64,000 nucleotides of DNA from Imtechella halotolerans (GTDB taxonomy: Bacteria > Bacteroidota > Bacteroidia > Flavobacteriales > Flavobacteriaceae): positions 1,051,001 to 1,115,000 of the forward strand of contig NZ_CP117969.2 in NCBI RefSeq assembly GCF_028743515.2. The letters are read 5' to 3'. Position numbers and translations under genes: made by a program. Positions 9,102-18,273 of this stretch are shown in pieces. Position 1 is the stretch's first letter, and every line of letters begins with the position of its first letter. The notes beneath the pieces were generated by a model. It did not search any database. It was not told the DNA's origin and worked only from the letters and a program-made list of their open reading frames with translations.

Positions 9102-9545
9102 ATGATTAAAGAACAAGTGTATCGAAAGTGCCTGGACATTTTAAATGCTCGTATTGACAAATATAAGGGCGAGCTGGAAATCATTAAAGAATCTATTGAA
9201 AACAATGACAAAGCCTCAAGCGATGAAGAAGGAGGTGGAACTACTGATTTTACATCTGCACAGAACAAAGTAGTACAATACTTAGAAGAGGCTAATCAGA
9301 TGAAAGATCAACTCAAACAAGTTGATATTTTCCAAACCAATGAGGTGGTTAAAATTGGAAGTATCATTGAAACTTCAATGGGAAATTTCTTCTTATCGAT
9401 TCCTCTAGGTAAAATTGAATTGGATGGTAAAATGTTTTTTGCTATTTCTAAAGAGGCTCCTGTTGGTCAATTACTTCTTGACAAACAAGTTGGAGATACG
9501 GTTACCTTTAACAATAACAACTTTACTATTAAGGTAATTCACTAG
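9102..9545 (+). CDS. GreA/GreB-like transcription factor
   Basis: 147 residues from the ATG at 9102. The first half is a predicted helical hairpin (about residues 1-80) whose turn carries the acidic tip SSDEEGGG. The second half (EVVKIGSIIET ... LGKIELDGKMFFAISKEAPVGQLLLDKQVGDTV) matches the FKBP-like C-terminal domain of GreA/GreB: the VGS strand, the IS-SP-G turn and the final vGD element. Gre factors bind in the RNA polymerase secondary channel and stimulate cleavage of backtracked RNA. This is a divergent member, so true cleavage activity is an inference. Confidence 0.75.
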   Translation: MIKEQVYRKCLDILNARIDKYKGELEIIKESIENNDKASSDEEGGGTTDFTSAQNKVVQYLEEANQMKDQLKQVDIFQTNEVVKIGSIIETSMGNFFLSIPLGKIELDGKMFFAISKEAPVGQLLLDKQVGDTVTFNNNNFTIKVIH

Positions 9546-10222
9546 TCTATTAAAGAAACACCGTTTAAATCGGTCGTCAATACTTCGCTCATATAATCAA
9601 AATATGGGCGAATTTTTTTATAGGCCTCATCTACCGTACTTAGAAAGGAAACAGATAACACCTCCTCATCTGTAAAGGAATGCTGTGCATAGAATTGCTT
9701 TTTTTTGATTAGGTCTATGGCAGGATGGTTTTTATCAAATCCCTTGGGAGCTGTTTTAACCTCCTCTCCTTGCAAATTTCCAAAAGTTGACACAAAATCT
9801 GGATCATTTAATATTTTACGTATATAGACATCATCCATTTCAAATTCCTTTCTAATACGTAAAAGATCATCGGGTTTGGGATCCCAAAAACCACAAGCTA
9901 TAAAAGAATTTCCTGGTTCAATATGTAAATAGTACCCTCCTCTTAAATGAGGCTTTCTTCTATGGTAAGAAACAGCTAAATGGTTTTTATAGGGTTGTTT
10001 ATTTTTTGAAAATCGAACGTCTCGATAAATTCTAAACATCTTCATGGCATCAATATCATCATGAGCTCGTAATAAATTTAGAACTGAAGAAAAAAAAGCT
10101 TTGGTATGCGTTTCTTCATTTTTGAATTGCTTTTTATGTTCTTCAAACCATTCCTTCGTATTATTTGCTCTTAATTCTTTAAGAAATTCAATGGTTGTCG
10201 GTTGAAGTACATCAATAATCAT
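9542..10222 (-). CDS. DUF2461 family protein
   Basis: 226 residues. The opening (FLKELRANNTKEWFEEHKKQF), RIYRDVRFSKNKQPYKNH and GGYYLHIEPGNSFIACGFWDP are the defining blocks of DUF2461 (TIGR02453), a widespread cytoplasmic family of unknown function. Length is normal. Its stop codon overlaps that of the Gre-like gene by 4 bases (convergent). It is divergent from the cysteine genes across about 95 bases. Confidence 0.9.
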   Translation of the reverse strand: MIIDVLQPTTIEFLKELRANNTKEWFEEHKKQFKNEETHTKAFFSSVLNLLRAHDDIDAMKMFRIYRDVRFSKNKQPYKNHLAVSYHRRKPHLRGGYYLHIEPGNSFIACGFWDPKPDDLLRIRKEFEMDDVYIRKILNDPDFVSTFGNLQGEEVKTAPKGFDKNHPAIDLIKKKQFYAQHSFTDEEVLSVSFLSTVDEAYKKIRPYFDYMSEVLTTDLNGVSLID

Positions 10223-10317
10223 TGGTTTTATCTTTTATAAATTGCAGTTTAAAGTTACTATTTTCTACTATAATGAAGCGTAATAATTGTTAATTTTACA
10301 TTCCATAAAAGATCGCT

Positions 10318-11109
10318 ATGAGTCAAGAATCTATTATATCGCTTCTCGAAGCTCACAAAAAACATCCCAATCTAAAAATACGTCTTAAGGAAAAAGCTGA
10401 ACTGTTTACACATCGCCTTTTCTATACTTTATTCGACGCTGAAACCCCAGTTGCAGAAAATCTGAAAGAAGTAGAAACTATTTTTACAGAATTAGTTGAT
10501 TTAGTGTGTTGGAAAACAGAAAAGCCTTGCCATACAGTTTGGGAACAATATGTCTCGAAGCTTCCCAATATCCTTGAAAAGCTTAACTTGGATGCGTGTG
10601 CCACGACACAAAACGATCCTGCCTCCCACTCTATAGAAGAAGTGTATCTTTGCTATCCTGGTTTTCATGCTATTGCAGTCTACAGACTTGCTCATGAACT
10701 TCATAAAATGGGTTTTCCAATGGTACCACGTCTTATGACTGAATATGCACATCGCCTAACCGGTGTTGATATTAATCCTGGTGCTCAGATTGGAGATTCA
10801 TTTTTTATTGACCACGCCACAGGTGTGGTCATAGGTGAAACAACCATCATCAAAAACAATGTTAAAATATATCAGGGGGTTACCCTAGGAGCCTTATCGG
10901 TATCAAAAAAAATGCAAAATGTAAAACGTCATCCAACTATTGAGGACAATGTAACTATTTATGCCAATGCTACCATTTTGGGTGGAGAAACAATTATAGG
11001 TGCCAATAGCGTAATTGGAGGAAACGTTTGGTTAACATCCTCTATACCAGCAAATTCACTGGTAACTCATACCCCTGAAATCAAAATTAAGACTGTAAAT
11101 CATGAATAA
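10318..11109 (+). CDS. cysE: serine O-acetyltransferase
   Basis: 263 residues. An N-terminal helical domain is followed from about residue 140 by a left-handed beta-helix of hexapeptide repeats (GVDINPGAQIGDSFFIDHATGVVIGE, then VKIYQGVTLGALS). The catalytic His-Asp surroundings (DHATGVVIG) are present. It transfers acetyl from acetyl-CoA to serine, the first step of cysteine synthesis. It overlaps the cysteine synthase start by 8 bases, showing translational coupling and supporting the pathway. This long-N-terminus form is the EpsC/CysE type common in Bacteroidetes. Confidence 0.95.
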   Translation: MSQESIISLLEAHKKHPNLKIRLKEKAELFTHRLFYTLFDAETPVAENLKEVETIFTELVDLVCWKTEKPCHTVWEQYVSKLPNILEKLNLDACATTQNDPASHSIEEVYLCYPGFHAIAVYRLAHELHKMGFPMVPRLMTEYAHRLTGVDINPGAQIGDSFFIDHATGVVIGETTIIKNNVKIYQGVTLGALSVSKKMQNVKRHPTIEDNVTIYANATILGGETIIGANSVIGGNVWLTSSIPANSLVTHTPEIKIKTVNHE

Positions 11110-11986
11110 TTTCATATTAGATCAAATAGGTAATACTCCCCTTGTAGAGGCCAAAAAATTAATAAACAAACCAGGGGTTACACTTCTTTTAAAACTAGAA
11201 GGCAACAACCCAGGAGGCAGTGTAAAGGACAGACCAGCCTACAACATGATTAAAAGCGCTTTAGAACGCGGAGATATTAATAAGGATACTAAACTTATTG
11301 AAGCTACAAGCGGTAATACCGGTATCGCCTTAGCCATGATTGCTGGGTTATATGGACTCAATATCGAACTTGTAATGCCTGAGAATTCGACAAAAGAAAG
11401 AGTACAGACAATGAGAGCATATGGAGCTAAAGTAACACTCACTCCTGCTCAGGTGGGTATTGAAGGCAGTCGTGATTACGCCGAATCAAAGGTAGCCAAT
11501 GAAGGTTATGTAATGATTAATCAATTTGGCAATGATGATAATTGGAAGGCTCATTACAAGACTACCGGACCTGAAATATGGAATGATACCAATGGAAAGG
11601 TCACTCATTTTGTTTCCTCGATGGGCACAACTGGTACTATTATGGGAACTTCTACCTACCTTAAAGAACAAAATTCTGATATTCAAATTGTAGGCGTACA
11701 ACCTGATGATGTATCTAAAATCCCCGGAATTCGAAAATGGCCAAAAGAATATTTGCCTAAAATTTTCAATCCTGACAAAGTAGATCAAATCATAGAAGTC
11801 ACAGAAACAGAAGCAATTCAAATGACCAAGCGATTAGCCAAAGAGGAAGGGATTTTTGCTGGTATGAGCAGCGGTGGTGCTGTAGCAGCCGCCCTAAAGC
11901 TGATTGAAACAATAGATAGTGGTGTTGTGGTAGCCATTGTTTGTGACCGTGGAGACAGATACCTTTCTTCTGATCTTTTTGAGTAG
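11102..11986 (+). CDS. cysM: cysteine synthase (O-acetylserine sulfhydrylase)
   Basis: 294 residues, a fold-type II PLP enzyme. The PLP lysine is Lys42 in GGSVKDRP; the substrate-binding loop ATSGNTG and the phosphate cradle STGTTGT-like VSSMGTTGTIMG are present, with the late SSGGAVAAAL. It makes cysteine from O-acetylserine and sulfide. The short length and NNPGGSVKDR start resemble CysM more than CysK. It overlaps cysE, giving a two-gene cysteine operon. Confidence 0.94.
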   Translation: MNNFILDQIGNTPLVEAKKLINKPGVTLLLKLEGNNPGGSVKDRPAYNMIKSALERGDINKDTKLIEATSGNTGIALAMIAGLYGLNIELVMPENSTKERVQTMRAYGAKVTLTPAQVGIEGSRDYAESKVANEGYVMINQFGNDDNWKAHYKTTGPEIWNDTNGKVTHFVSSMGTTGTIMGTSTYLKEQNSDIQIVGVQPDDVSKIPGIRKWPKEYLPKIFNPDKVDQIIEVTETEAIQMTKRLAKEEGIFAGMSSGGAVAAALKLIETIDSGVVVAIVCDRGDRYLSSDLFE

Positions 11987-11997
11987 TCACCAAAGGG

Positions 11998-13080
11998 TTA
12001 CAACCATTTTTTACGTTTAAAATAATAGAGCATTGCTAAGAAGATAACAAGCATAACTATCCACACTATATAGTATCCATTTTGGTAATGTAACTCTGGC
12101 ATGTTCTCGAAATTCATTCCATAAACCCCCACTATAAAAGTTAAAGGAATAAAAATGGTTGCAATGATGGTAAGTACTTTCATGACATTGTTCATTTTGT
12201 TACTTACGCTACTCATATACATATCCATTAGTCCCCACAACATATCACGGTAGGTTTCAATGGTTTCAATAACCTGGATGGTGTGATCATATAAATCCCT
12301 AAAGTACTTTTGGGTGTCATCAGAAATTGAGGGGTGTTCTGCCTTTTCAAGATTTCCTACAACCTCTCTTAAGGGATAAATAGAGCGACGTATTTTAAGG
12401 ACTTCTCTTTTAAGTTGTTGTATTTCACCTACCAGATTATCAGTGGGATTATAAATTAACTGATCCTCTAGCACCTCAATTTTATCACCTAAGGTTTCTA
12501 GGATAAGAAAATAGTGATCTATTACAGCGTCCATTATGGCAAAAAGCAGATAATCAGCTTGCTTATTTCTAATCACGCCTCTAGGCTCCTTGATACGTTG
12601 ACGTATAATGTCAAAAACATCTTTATCATCCTCCTGAAAGGAAATCACTGTATTATCTTTAAATACTAGTGATATGTGTTCTATAATAAGTTCATTTGCT
12701 TCATTGTAATAAAGCATTTTTAGAATTACAAAAAGCCCCCCTTTAGTCAATTCTTCAATTTTAGGGCGATGGTTGACATTAACTACATCCTCCAACTGTA
12801 AGGGGTGCATCCCTACTGATTTTCCCAACTCCTCAATAGCTTTTACATGAAACAGGCCATTGAGATTCACCCAAGTAACAGCATCGGTTGCCAAAAACGC
12901 CACTGCATCTTCTACAGTAGTACAATCTTTATGAGTAACACCTTCCGGTGTATAATTATATACTTCTATGATAAGCTCGCTAGACTCTTTATTCCCAACG
13001 TAGGTCATGGTTCCCGGAGGCAACCCAACTTTTTTATGCGATTTGGAAATACGTTTAGCTCTTTTTTTTGAAGTTGCCAT
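11998..13080 (-). CDS. corA: CorA family magnesium/cobalt channel
   Basis: 360 residues: a large soluble N-terminal domain, a long helix region rich in charged residues (about 190-290), then two C-terminal membrane helices. The signature YGMNF closes the first helix and is followed by the loop ENMPELHYQNG (MPEL, the Mg2+-binding loop). This is the standard CorA architecture in the inner membrane. It lies 29 bases downstream of the NhaC antiporter gene and may share its transcript. Confidence 0.93.
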   Translation of the reverse strand: MATSKKRAKRISKSHKKVGLPPGTMTYVGNKESSELIIEVYNYTPEGVTHKDCTTVEDAVAFLATDAVTWVNLNGLFHVKAIEELGKSVGMHPLQLEDVVNVNHRPKIEELTKGGLFVILKMLYYNEANELIIEHISLVFKDNTVISFQEDDKDVFDIIRQRIKEPRGVIRNKQADYLLFAIMDAVIDHYFLILETLGDKIEVLEDQLIYNPTDNLVGEIQQLKREVLKIRRSIYPLREVVGNLEKAEHPSISDDTQKYFRDLYDHTIQVIETIETYRDMLWGLMDMYMSSVSNKMNNVMKVLTIIATIFIPLTFIVGVYGMNFENMPELHYQNGYYIVWIVMLVIFLAMLYYFKRKKWL

Positions 13081-13109
13081 CGATCATACTATTTTTATAA
13101 AAATACAAA

Positions 13110-14426
13110 TTATTTAATCTTAGCTATCAATTTATCCCACAAAGGGGTATAAATACTTATAAGTGTCATCCCTAATAAGGCAAATAAATACCAGGCATGT
13201 TCCAAGACAGAAATATAATCTGTATTTCCCTGAGAAAAGTTTAAAATTAGAAGCATTTGAGCTCCATAAGGCAATATTCCCTGAACTACGCACACAAAAT
13301 TGTCTAAGATGGTAGCTGATTTCCTAGGGTCTAATTGATACGAGTCATTAATGTTCTTGGCAATGGTACCCGTTATTATGATAGAGACCGTATTATTGGC
13401 TATAGCCGTATTAGTAAGTCCGGTAAGGAATCCCATCCCAGTTTGTGCTGATTTTATAGAACGGATTTGTTGCGATACCATTTGCATCACAAATGCAATA
13501 CCTCCGGCCTTACGAACCATTGCAGCTAATCCTCCTGTAAGCATGGCTAATAAAAAAATATTAATCATTCCTGTAAACCCTTGGTAAATTTCTTGGGCGA
13601 AAGTTAAAAGCCCAAAATCACCATAAGCCAACCCTATAACACCAGCAGCAATAATACCAGTAAATAAAGTGTAGAACACATTTATTCCTGAAACAGCCAA
13701 CCCAACAACTAAAAGATAAGGAATGATTTTAATTACCGAAACAGGGGTTTCTGGGCTTACTTGTGTAGCCATTTGAGCATCAGGTAGAAAAAACAATAAC
13801 AGAATAATTGTTATTAAAAATGCAGGTAATGCAATTAAGGTATTTACTTTGAACTTCTCACCCATCTTAACACCAAACGATTGGGTTGCTGCGATGGTAG
13901 TATCCGATATAATGGATAGGTTATCACCGAACATTGCCCCGCTAAGAAGCATACCGCATAATAAGGCTAATGATACACCACTTTGATCAGCTAAGCCTAC
14001 AACAATAGGCCCCATGGCTACAATGGCTCCTACTGAAGTTCCAGTAGCTAATGATAAAAATGCAGTGATAATAAAAATTCCAATAGGTAAATATTTTACA
14101 GATATAAATTGCATTCCTAGTTGTACAACAGCATCTACACCACCCATGGTTTTAGTAACCGTTGCAAATGCTCCGGCCAATAGAAAAATGATACACATGG
14201 TCATGATTCTGCTCTCTCCACACCCCTGAAGGAAGGTAGCAATTTTTTGTTGCGTTCCTCCTTTTAAGGCTATAAAAGCAGCGAATAATCCTACCAATAC
14301 TGCAATGGGGGCTGGCAATGCATAGAAATCATTTAGTAAAACTCCGGTTCCTAAAAAAACCGAAACAAAAATCAACAATGGAATGAGTGCCCATCCATTT
14401 GGTTTAATAGTATGGTTATCTTGCAT
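13110..14426 (-). CDS. NhaC-family Na+/H+ antiporter
   Basis: 438 residues with about eleven to twelve membrane helices. The segment SLATGTSVGAIVAMGPIVVGLA and GAMFGDNLSIISDTTIAATQ (with the Asp pair in GDNLSIISDT) is typical of NhaC-family antiporters. It should exchange sodium for protons across the inner membrane. The start codon is only 5 bases after the hisIE stop, so it probably rides on the histidine operon transcript, although its function is unrelated. Confidence 0.88.
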   Translation of the reverse strand: MQDNHTIKPNGWALIPLLIFVSVFLGTGVLLNDFYALPAPIAVLVGLFAAFIALKGGTQQKIATFLQGCGESRIMTMCIIFLLAGAFATVTKTMGGVDAVVQLGMQFISVKYLPIGIFIITAFLSLATGTSVGAIVAMGPIVVGLADQSGVSLALLCGMLLSGAMFGDNLSIISDTTIAATQSFGVKMGEKFKVNTLIALPAFLITIILLLFFLPDAQMATQVSPETPVSVIKIIPYLLVVGLAVSGINVFYTLFTGIIAAGVIGLAYGDFGLLTFAQEIYQGFTGMINIFLLAMLTGGLAAMVRKAGGIAFVMQMVSQQIRSIKSAQTGMGFLTGLTNTAIANNTVSIIITGTIAKNINDSYQLDPRKSATILDNFVCVVQGILPYGAQMLLILNFSQGNTDYISVLEHAWYLFALLGMTLISIYTPLWDKLIAKIK

Positions 14427-14431
14427 AGGTA

Positions 14432-15031
14432 CTATTTATGTCTGCTTTGCAAACGTTTTTCAATATCCGCTAAAGTAAATCCTTTGGCTTGGAGCAAAAT
14501 TAAGTAGTGAAACAATAAATCGGAAGCTTCATCTAGAAAAAGTTCGTTGTTATTATCTTTAGCTTCAATTACTGTCTCCACAGCCTCTTCTCCGACTTTC
14601 TGTGCAATTTTATTAATCCCACTCCGGAACAGTGAGGCAATATAACTAGTAGGGTTATTACTATCCAGTTTACGAGAAGCTATAATTGCTTCCAGAGTAG
14701 TAAAAAAACCAAAACTAGGGTCGTTTCTTTCCCCCCAACATGTATCAGTCCCAGTGTGACAGGTAGGTCCTTTAGGATGCACCGATATGAGGAGCGTATC
14801 ATTATCACAATCAATTTTTACATCCACTAATTCTAAAAAATGACCACTTTCTTCTCCTTTGGTCCACAGCCTGTTTTTTGATCTGCTAAAAAAAGTAACC
14901 TTACCACTACTAATGGTCTTGGTGTAGGCTTCATTATTCATATAGCCTAGCATTAAAACCTTCTGAGTACTAGCATCTACTATAATGGCTGGTACCAGTT
15001 TATCTGAATTTTTTGAAAAATCTATATTCAT
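14432..15031 (-). CDS. hisIE: bifunctional phosphoribosyl-AMP cyclohydrolase / phosphoribosyl-ATP pyrophosphatase
   Basis: 199 residues, two fused domains. The HisI part (1-105) has LMLGYMNNEAY, FFSRSKNRLWTKGEESGH and the metal-binding Cys motif GPTCHTGTDTCW. The HisE part (110-199) has LFRSGINKIAQKVGEEAVETVIEA with the EE...E metal ligands and DLLFHYL. It does steps 2 and 3 of histidine synthesis. Last his gene of the operon, 4 bases after hisF. Confidence 0.97.
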   Translation of the reverse strand: MNIDFSKNSDKLVPAIIVDASTQKVLMLGYMNNEAYTKTISSGKVTFFSRSKNRLWTKGEESGHFLELVDVKIDCDNDTLLISVHPKGPTCHTGTDTCWGERNDPSFGFFTTLEAIIASRKLDSNNPTSYIASLFRSGINKIAQKVGEEAVETVIEAKDNNNELFLDEASDLLFHYLILLQAKGFTLADIEKRLQSRHK

Positions 15032-15035
15032 ATCA

Positions 15036-15791
15036 TTATATTCTTACAGGAATTCCCTGCTGTTGTAATTCTTTCTTTAACGTTTTTAATTCAATTTCAT
15101 TAAAGTGAAAGACACTAGCTGCTAAAGCAGCATCTGCCTTACCTTTTATAAAGGCATCTGTAAAATGTTCAATTTTTCCTGCACCTCCCGAAGCTATAAT
15201 AGGAATTGACAGTGAATCTGATAAAATGGCTAAGGCTTCATTTGCAAACCCATCCTTGGTACCGTCATGATCCATAGAAGTAAATAAAAGCTCCCCCGCA
15301 CCTCTTTGTTCAACTTCCTTTGCCCAGTCAAACAAATCCAACTGGGTAGGAACCTTTCCTCCTACCAAATGCACTTTCCAACGTCCATCCATTTGACGTG
15401 CATCTACAGCGACTACCACACATTGACTCCCAAATTGTTGGGATAATTCTGTAATTAGATTTGGATTTTTTACAGCAGCCGAATTAATTGAAATCTTATC
15501 AGCGCCGCATTGCAACAAGATTTCAACATCCTGTACAGCCGAAATCCCACCTCCCACTGTAAAAGGTATGGTGACATTTTCTGCCACCCTTAAAACTAAA
15601 TCAGCCAGTGTTTTTCTTCGTTCTTCCGTGGCCGAAATATCTAAAAATACAAGCTCATCCGCCCCATTTTCAGCATACTTAGCAGCCAACTCAACAGGAT
15701 CACCAGCATCTTTAAGTGCTACAAAATTAACACCCTTTACTGTTCTCCCATTTTTTATATCTAGACAGGGAATAATACGTTTTGCTAACAT
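15036..15791 (-). CDS. hisF: imidazole glycerol phosphate synthase, cyclase subunit
   Basis: 251 residues, a beta/alpha barrel. It starts [20 protein letters not shown] with the catalytic Asp 11, and the second catalytic Asp is in [10 protein letters not shown]; phosphate-binding glycines GGGIS and ASGGAG are present. It works with HisH, using ammonia delivered through the barrel. Gap of 3 bases to hisA. Confidence 0.98.
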   Translation of the reverse strand: MLAKRIIPCLDIKNGRTVKGVNFVALKDAGDPVELAAKYAENGADELVFLDISATEERRKTLADLVLRVAENVTIPFTVGGGISAVQDVEILLQCGADKISINSAAVKNPNLITELSQQFGSQCVVVAVDARQMDGRWKVHLVGGKVPTQLDLFDWAKEVEQRGAGELLFTSMDHDGTKDGFANEALAILSDSLSIPIIASGGAGKIEHFTDAFIKGKADAALAASVFHFNEIELKTLKKELQQQGIPVRI

Positions 15792-15794
15792 TCT

Positions 15795-16517
15795 TTACTG
15801 TATAAATTCTTCTAATTGTTTTAAACTAATTCTTCCTTCGTAAATGGCTTTCCCTATAATAACTCCTTCGCATCCAAGTGCTGCCAATTTTGGCAATTCA
15901 TCATAGTGTGAAATCCCTCCTGAAGCAATCAATTTAAGTCCATCAGTAGTCTCTTCAAGTATGGCTTTATATAACTCAAATGAAGGGCCTTGAAGCATAC
16001 CATCCTTAGAGATATCGGTGCAAATCACATAGGATATGCCTTCCTTTTGATAGGACTGTATAAATGGTAGTAATTCCTCCTGAGAAGATTCTTGCCAACC
16101 ACTAACCGCAATCTTATTATTAAGTACATCAGCTCCTAATATAATTTTTTCAGGGCCGTACTCATTTAGCCACCTTTTAAAAAGTGATTTATTTTTTACG
16201 GCAATACTTCCTCCTGTAATTTGAGAAGCGCCAGATTCAAACGCTATCTTCAGGTCTTCATCTGATTTCAATCCTCCTCCAAAATCAATTTTCAAAGGAG
16301 TATTTGAAGCGATGTTCTCAAGAACTTTATAGTTTACAATATGGCTAGCCTGAGCACCATCAAGATCGACTAAATGCAAATGAGTAATTCCATGATCTAC
16401 ATAGGCTTTAGCTACTTCCAATGGATGTTCATTATAGGTTTTTTGAGTGGCATAATCACCTTTTGAAAGACGAACACATTTTCCGTCAATGATATCAATT
16501 GCAGGTATTATTCTCAT
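15795..16517 (-). CDS. hisA: ProFAR isomerase (1-(5-phosphoribosyl)-5-[(5-phosphoribosylamino)methylideneamino]imidazole-4-carboxamide isomerase)
   Basis: 240 residues, a barrel homologous to HisF. Catalytic Asp 8 sits in [20 protein letters not shown] and the second in [10 protein letters not shown]; the phosphate loops are FGGGLKS and ASGGIS. It catalyses the Amadori rearrangement at step 4 of the pathway. Only 3 bases separate hisH from it. Confidence 0.97.
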   Translation of the reverse strand: MRIIPAIDIIDGKCVRLSKGDYATQKTYNEHPLEVAKAYVDHGITHLHLVDLDGAQASHIVNYKVLENIASNTPLKIDFGGGLKSDEDLKIAFESGASQITGGSIAVKNKSLFKRWLNEYGPEKIILGADVLNNKIAVSGWQESSQEELLPFIQSYQKEGISYVICTDISKDGMLQGPSFELYKAILEETTDGLKLIASGGISHYDELPKLAALGCEGVIIGKAIYEGRISLKQLEEFIQ

Positions 16518-16520
16518 ACA

Positions 16521-17102
16521 TTAAAGTTTTAAAAAATTGGATAATAACTGAATTCCAGCGTCACTGCTTTTCTCGGGATGGAATTGCACCCCATAAAAAT
16601 TATCAACTTGTAATGCAGCGCTATAAGGGAACCCATAGGTCACTGTTGCAATAGTAGAAGGGCATAAAGCCGCATAAAAACTATGAACCAAATACATATA
16701 TTCATTTTCAGCAATTTCAGAAAATAAAGGAGTCTGAAGTTGATTAATTGTATTCCAGCCAATTTGGGGAACCTTTAAAGTACCGGGGAACCTAACCACA
16801 TCTACCTCAAAAATTCCTAACCCTTGGGTTTTACCCTCTTCTGAAAATTTGCACATAAGTTGCATCCCCAGACATATACCTAATACAGGCTGAGTTAGTG
16901 ATGGGATAAGGGTATGTAATCCACTATCTATTAATTTCATCATTGCCGAACTAGCCTCTCCTACACCCGGAAAAATAACTTTATCTGCGCCTCTTATCGT
17001 TTCAATATTCTTGGTTAAAATAGCCTCATATCCCAATCGTTTAATGGCAAATTTGATACTCTGGATATTTCCAGCTCCATAATCAATGATTGCTATTTTC
17101 AT
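16521..17102 (-). CDS. hisH: imidazole glycerol phosphate synthase, glutamine amidotransferase subunit
   Basis: 193 residues from the ATG at 17102, chosen because the protein then begins MKIAIIDYGAGNIQS as in the family; an in-frame TTG 15 bases upstream (17117) is also possible. Class I glutaminase triad: Cys77 in GICLGMQLM and the His/Glu pair in GVQFHPEKS. It produces ammonia for HisF. Confidence 0.97.
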   Translation of the reverse strand: MKIAIIDYGAGNIQSIKFAIKRLGYEAILTKNIETIRGADKVIFPGVGEASSAMMKLIDSGLHTLIPSLTQPVLGICLGMQLMCKFSEEGKTQGLGIFEVDVVRFPGTLKVPQIGWNTINQLQTPLFSEIAENEYMYLVHSFYAALCPSTIATVTYGFPYSAALQVDNFYGVQFHPEKSSDAGIQLLSNFLKL

Positions 17103-17133
17103 TTGTTCTTTTTTCAAATTTCATATGTGTTTT

Positions 17134-18270
17134 TTACAACATTCCTTTTGTTGATGGCAATATCATTTTTTCGATATCTCTTTTTACAGCCATCTTAATA
17201 GCTTTGGCAAATGCTTTAAAAATAGCTTCAATTTTATGGTGCTCATTAGTACCTTCCGCCTTTATATTCAAATTGGCTTTAGCGCCATCTGTAAAGGATT
17301 TGAAAAAGTGAAAAAACATCTCTGTAGGTACCTTTCCGATCAGTTCTCTTTTAAATTCAGCGTCCCATACCAACCAATTTCTGCCACCAAAATCAATTGA
17401 AACTTGTGCTAGGCAATCATCCATAGGAAGGCAAAAGCCATAACGTTCTATACCAAGTTTATCTGACAAGGCTTTATTAAAAACCTCTCCAAGGGCTATA
17501 GCTGCATCTTCTATGGTATGGTGTTCGTCTACCTCTAAATCACCTTTAACTTGGATTTCCAGGTCCATTTGACCATGTCTTGCGATTTGATCAAGCATAT
17601 GATCAAAAAATGGCAATCCTGTAGAAATAGTACTTTTTCCACTTCCATCCAAATTTATAGCTATTGTAATATCCGTTTCATTGGTTTTACGATTTATTGA
17701 AGCCGTACGATTTTCATATTTTAAAAACTCATATATACGCTGCCAATCATTACTTTCTAATGAGATAAAAGAGGCAAGTTCATTGACATCACACTGAGTC
17801 TCTCCACTTCCTAATTTAGTATTATCATTAATGAAAATAGCTTTTGCACCCAAGTTTTTTGCTAACTCCACATCTGTCATTCGATCCCCAATGACATACG
17901 AATTAGCTAGGTCATAGTCCTTAGAAAAATAGGGAGTTAGCAATCCTGTCCTAGGCTTACGAGTCGGGGCATTCTCATGAGCAAAGGTGCGGTCAATTAC
18001 TATCTCATCGAACTGAATACCTTCATTGGCTAACGTTTTTATTATAAAATTTTGAACTGGCCAAAAGGTTTCTTCTGGGAAACTAGACGTCCCCAGACCA
18101 TCTTGATTAGTCACCATTACCAATGAATAATCGAGCTCCTTAGCAATTTTTGACATATAGATAAGTGCTTGCGGGTAAAAATCAAGTTTATCGAAACTAT
18201 CTATTTGTTCATCGGCTGGTTCTTTTATAAGGGTTCCATCCCTATCTATAAATAATACTTTTTTAGACAT
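17134..18270 (-). CDS. hisB: bifunctional histidinol-phosphatase / imidazoleglycerol-phosphate dehydratase
   Basis: 378 residues, two domains. Residues 1-165 are a HAD phosphatase: [12 protein letters not shown] (nucleophile Asp 9), MVTNQDGLG and [14 protein letters not shown]. Residues 185-378 are IGP dehydratase: [31 protein letters not shown] and [18 protein letters not shown] provide the manganese-binding histidines. It performs steps 6 and 8. The fusion is the same as in enterobacteria and is usual in Bacteroidetes. Confidence 0.97.
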   Translation of the reverse strand: MSKKVLFIDRDGTLIKEPADEQIDSFDKLDFYPQALIYMSKIAKELDYSLVMVTNQDGLGTSSFPEETFWPVQNFIIKTLANEGIQFDEIVIDRTFAHENAPTRKPRTGLLTPYFSKDYDLANSYVIGDRMTDVELAKNLGAKAIFINDNTKLGSGETQCDVNELASFISLESNDWQRIYEFLKYENRTASINRKTNETDITIAINLDGSGKSTISTGLPFFDHMLDQIARHGQMDLEIQVKGDLEVDEHHTIEDAAIALGEVFNKALSDKLGIERYGFCLPMDDCLAQVSIDFGGRNWLVWDAEFKRELIGKVPTEMFFHFFKSFTDGAKANLNIKAEGTNEHHKIEAIFKAFAKAIKMAVKRDIEKMILPSTKGML

Positions 18271-18273
18271 ATG

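Noticed and set aside
10501-10752. 83-residue frame antisense to cysE
   Set aside because: No promoter, ribosome site or recognisable domain; the opposite strand encodes a complete serine acetyltransferase.
11486-11821. 111-residue frame antisense to cysM
   Set aside because: Aromatic-rich shadow of a well conserved cysteine synthase; nothing supports expression.
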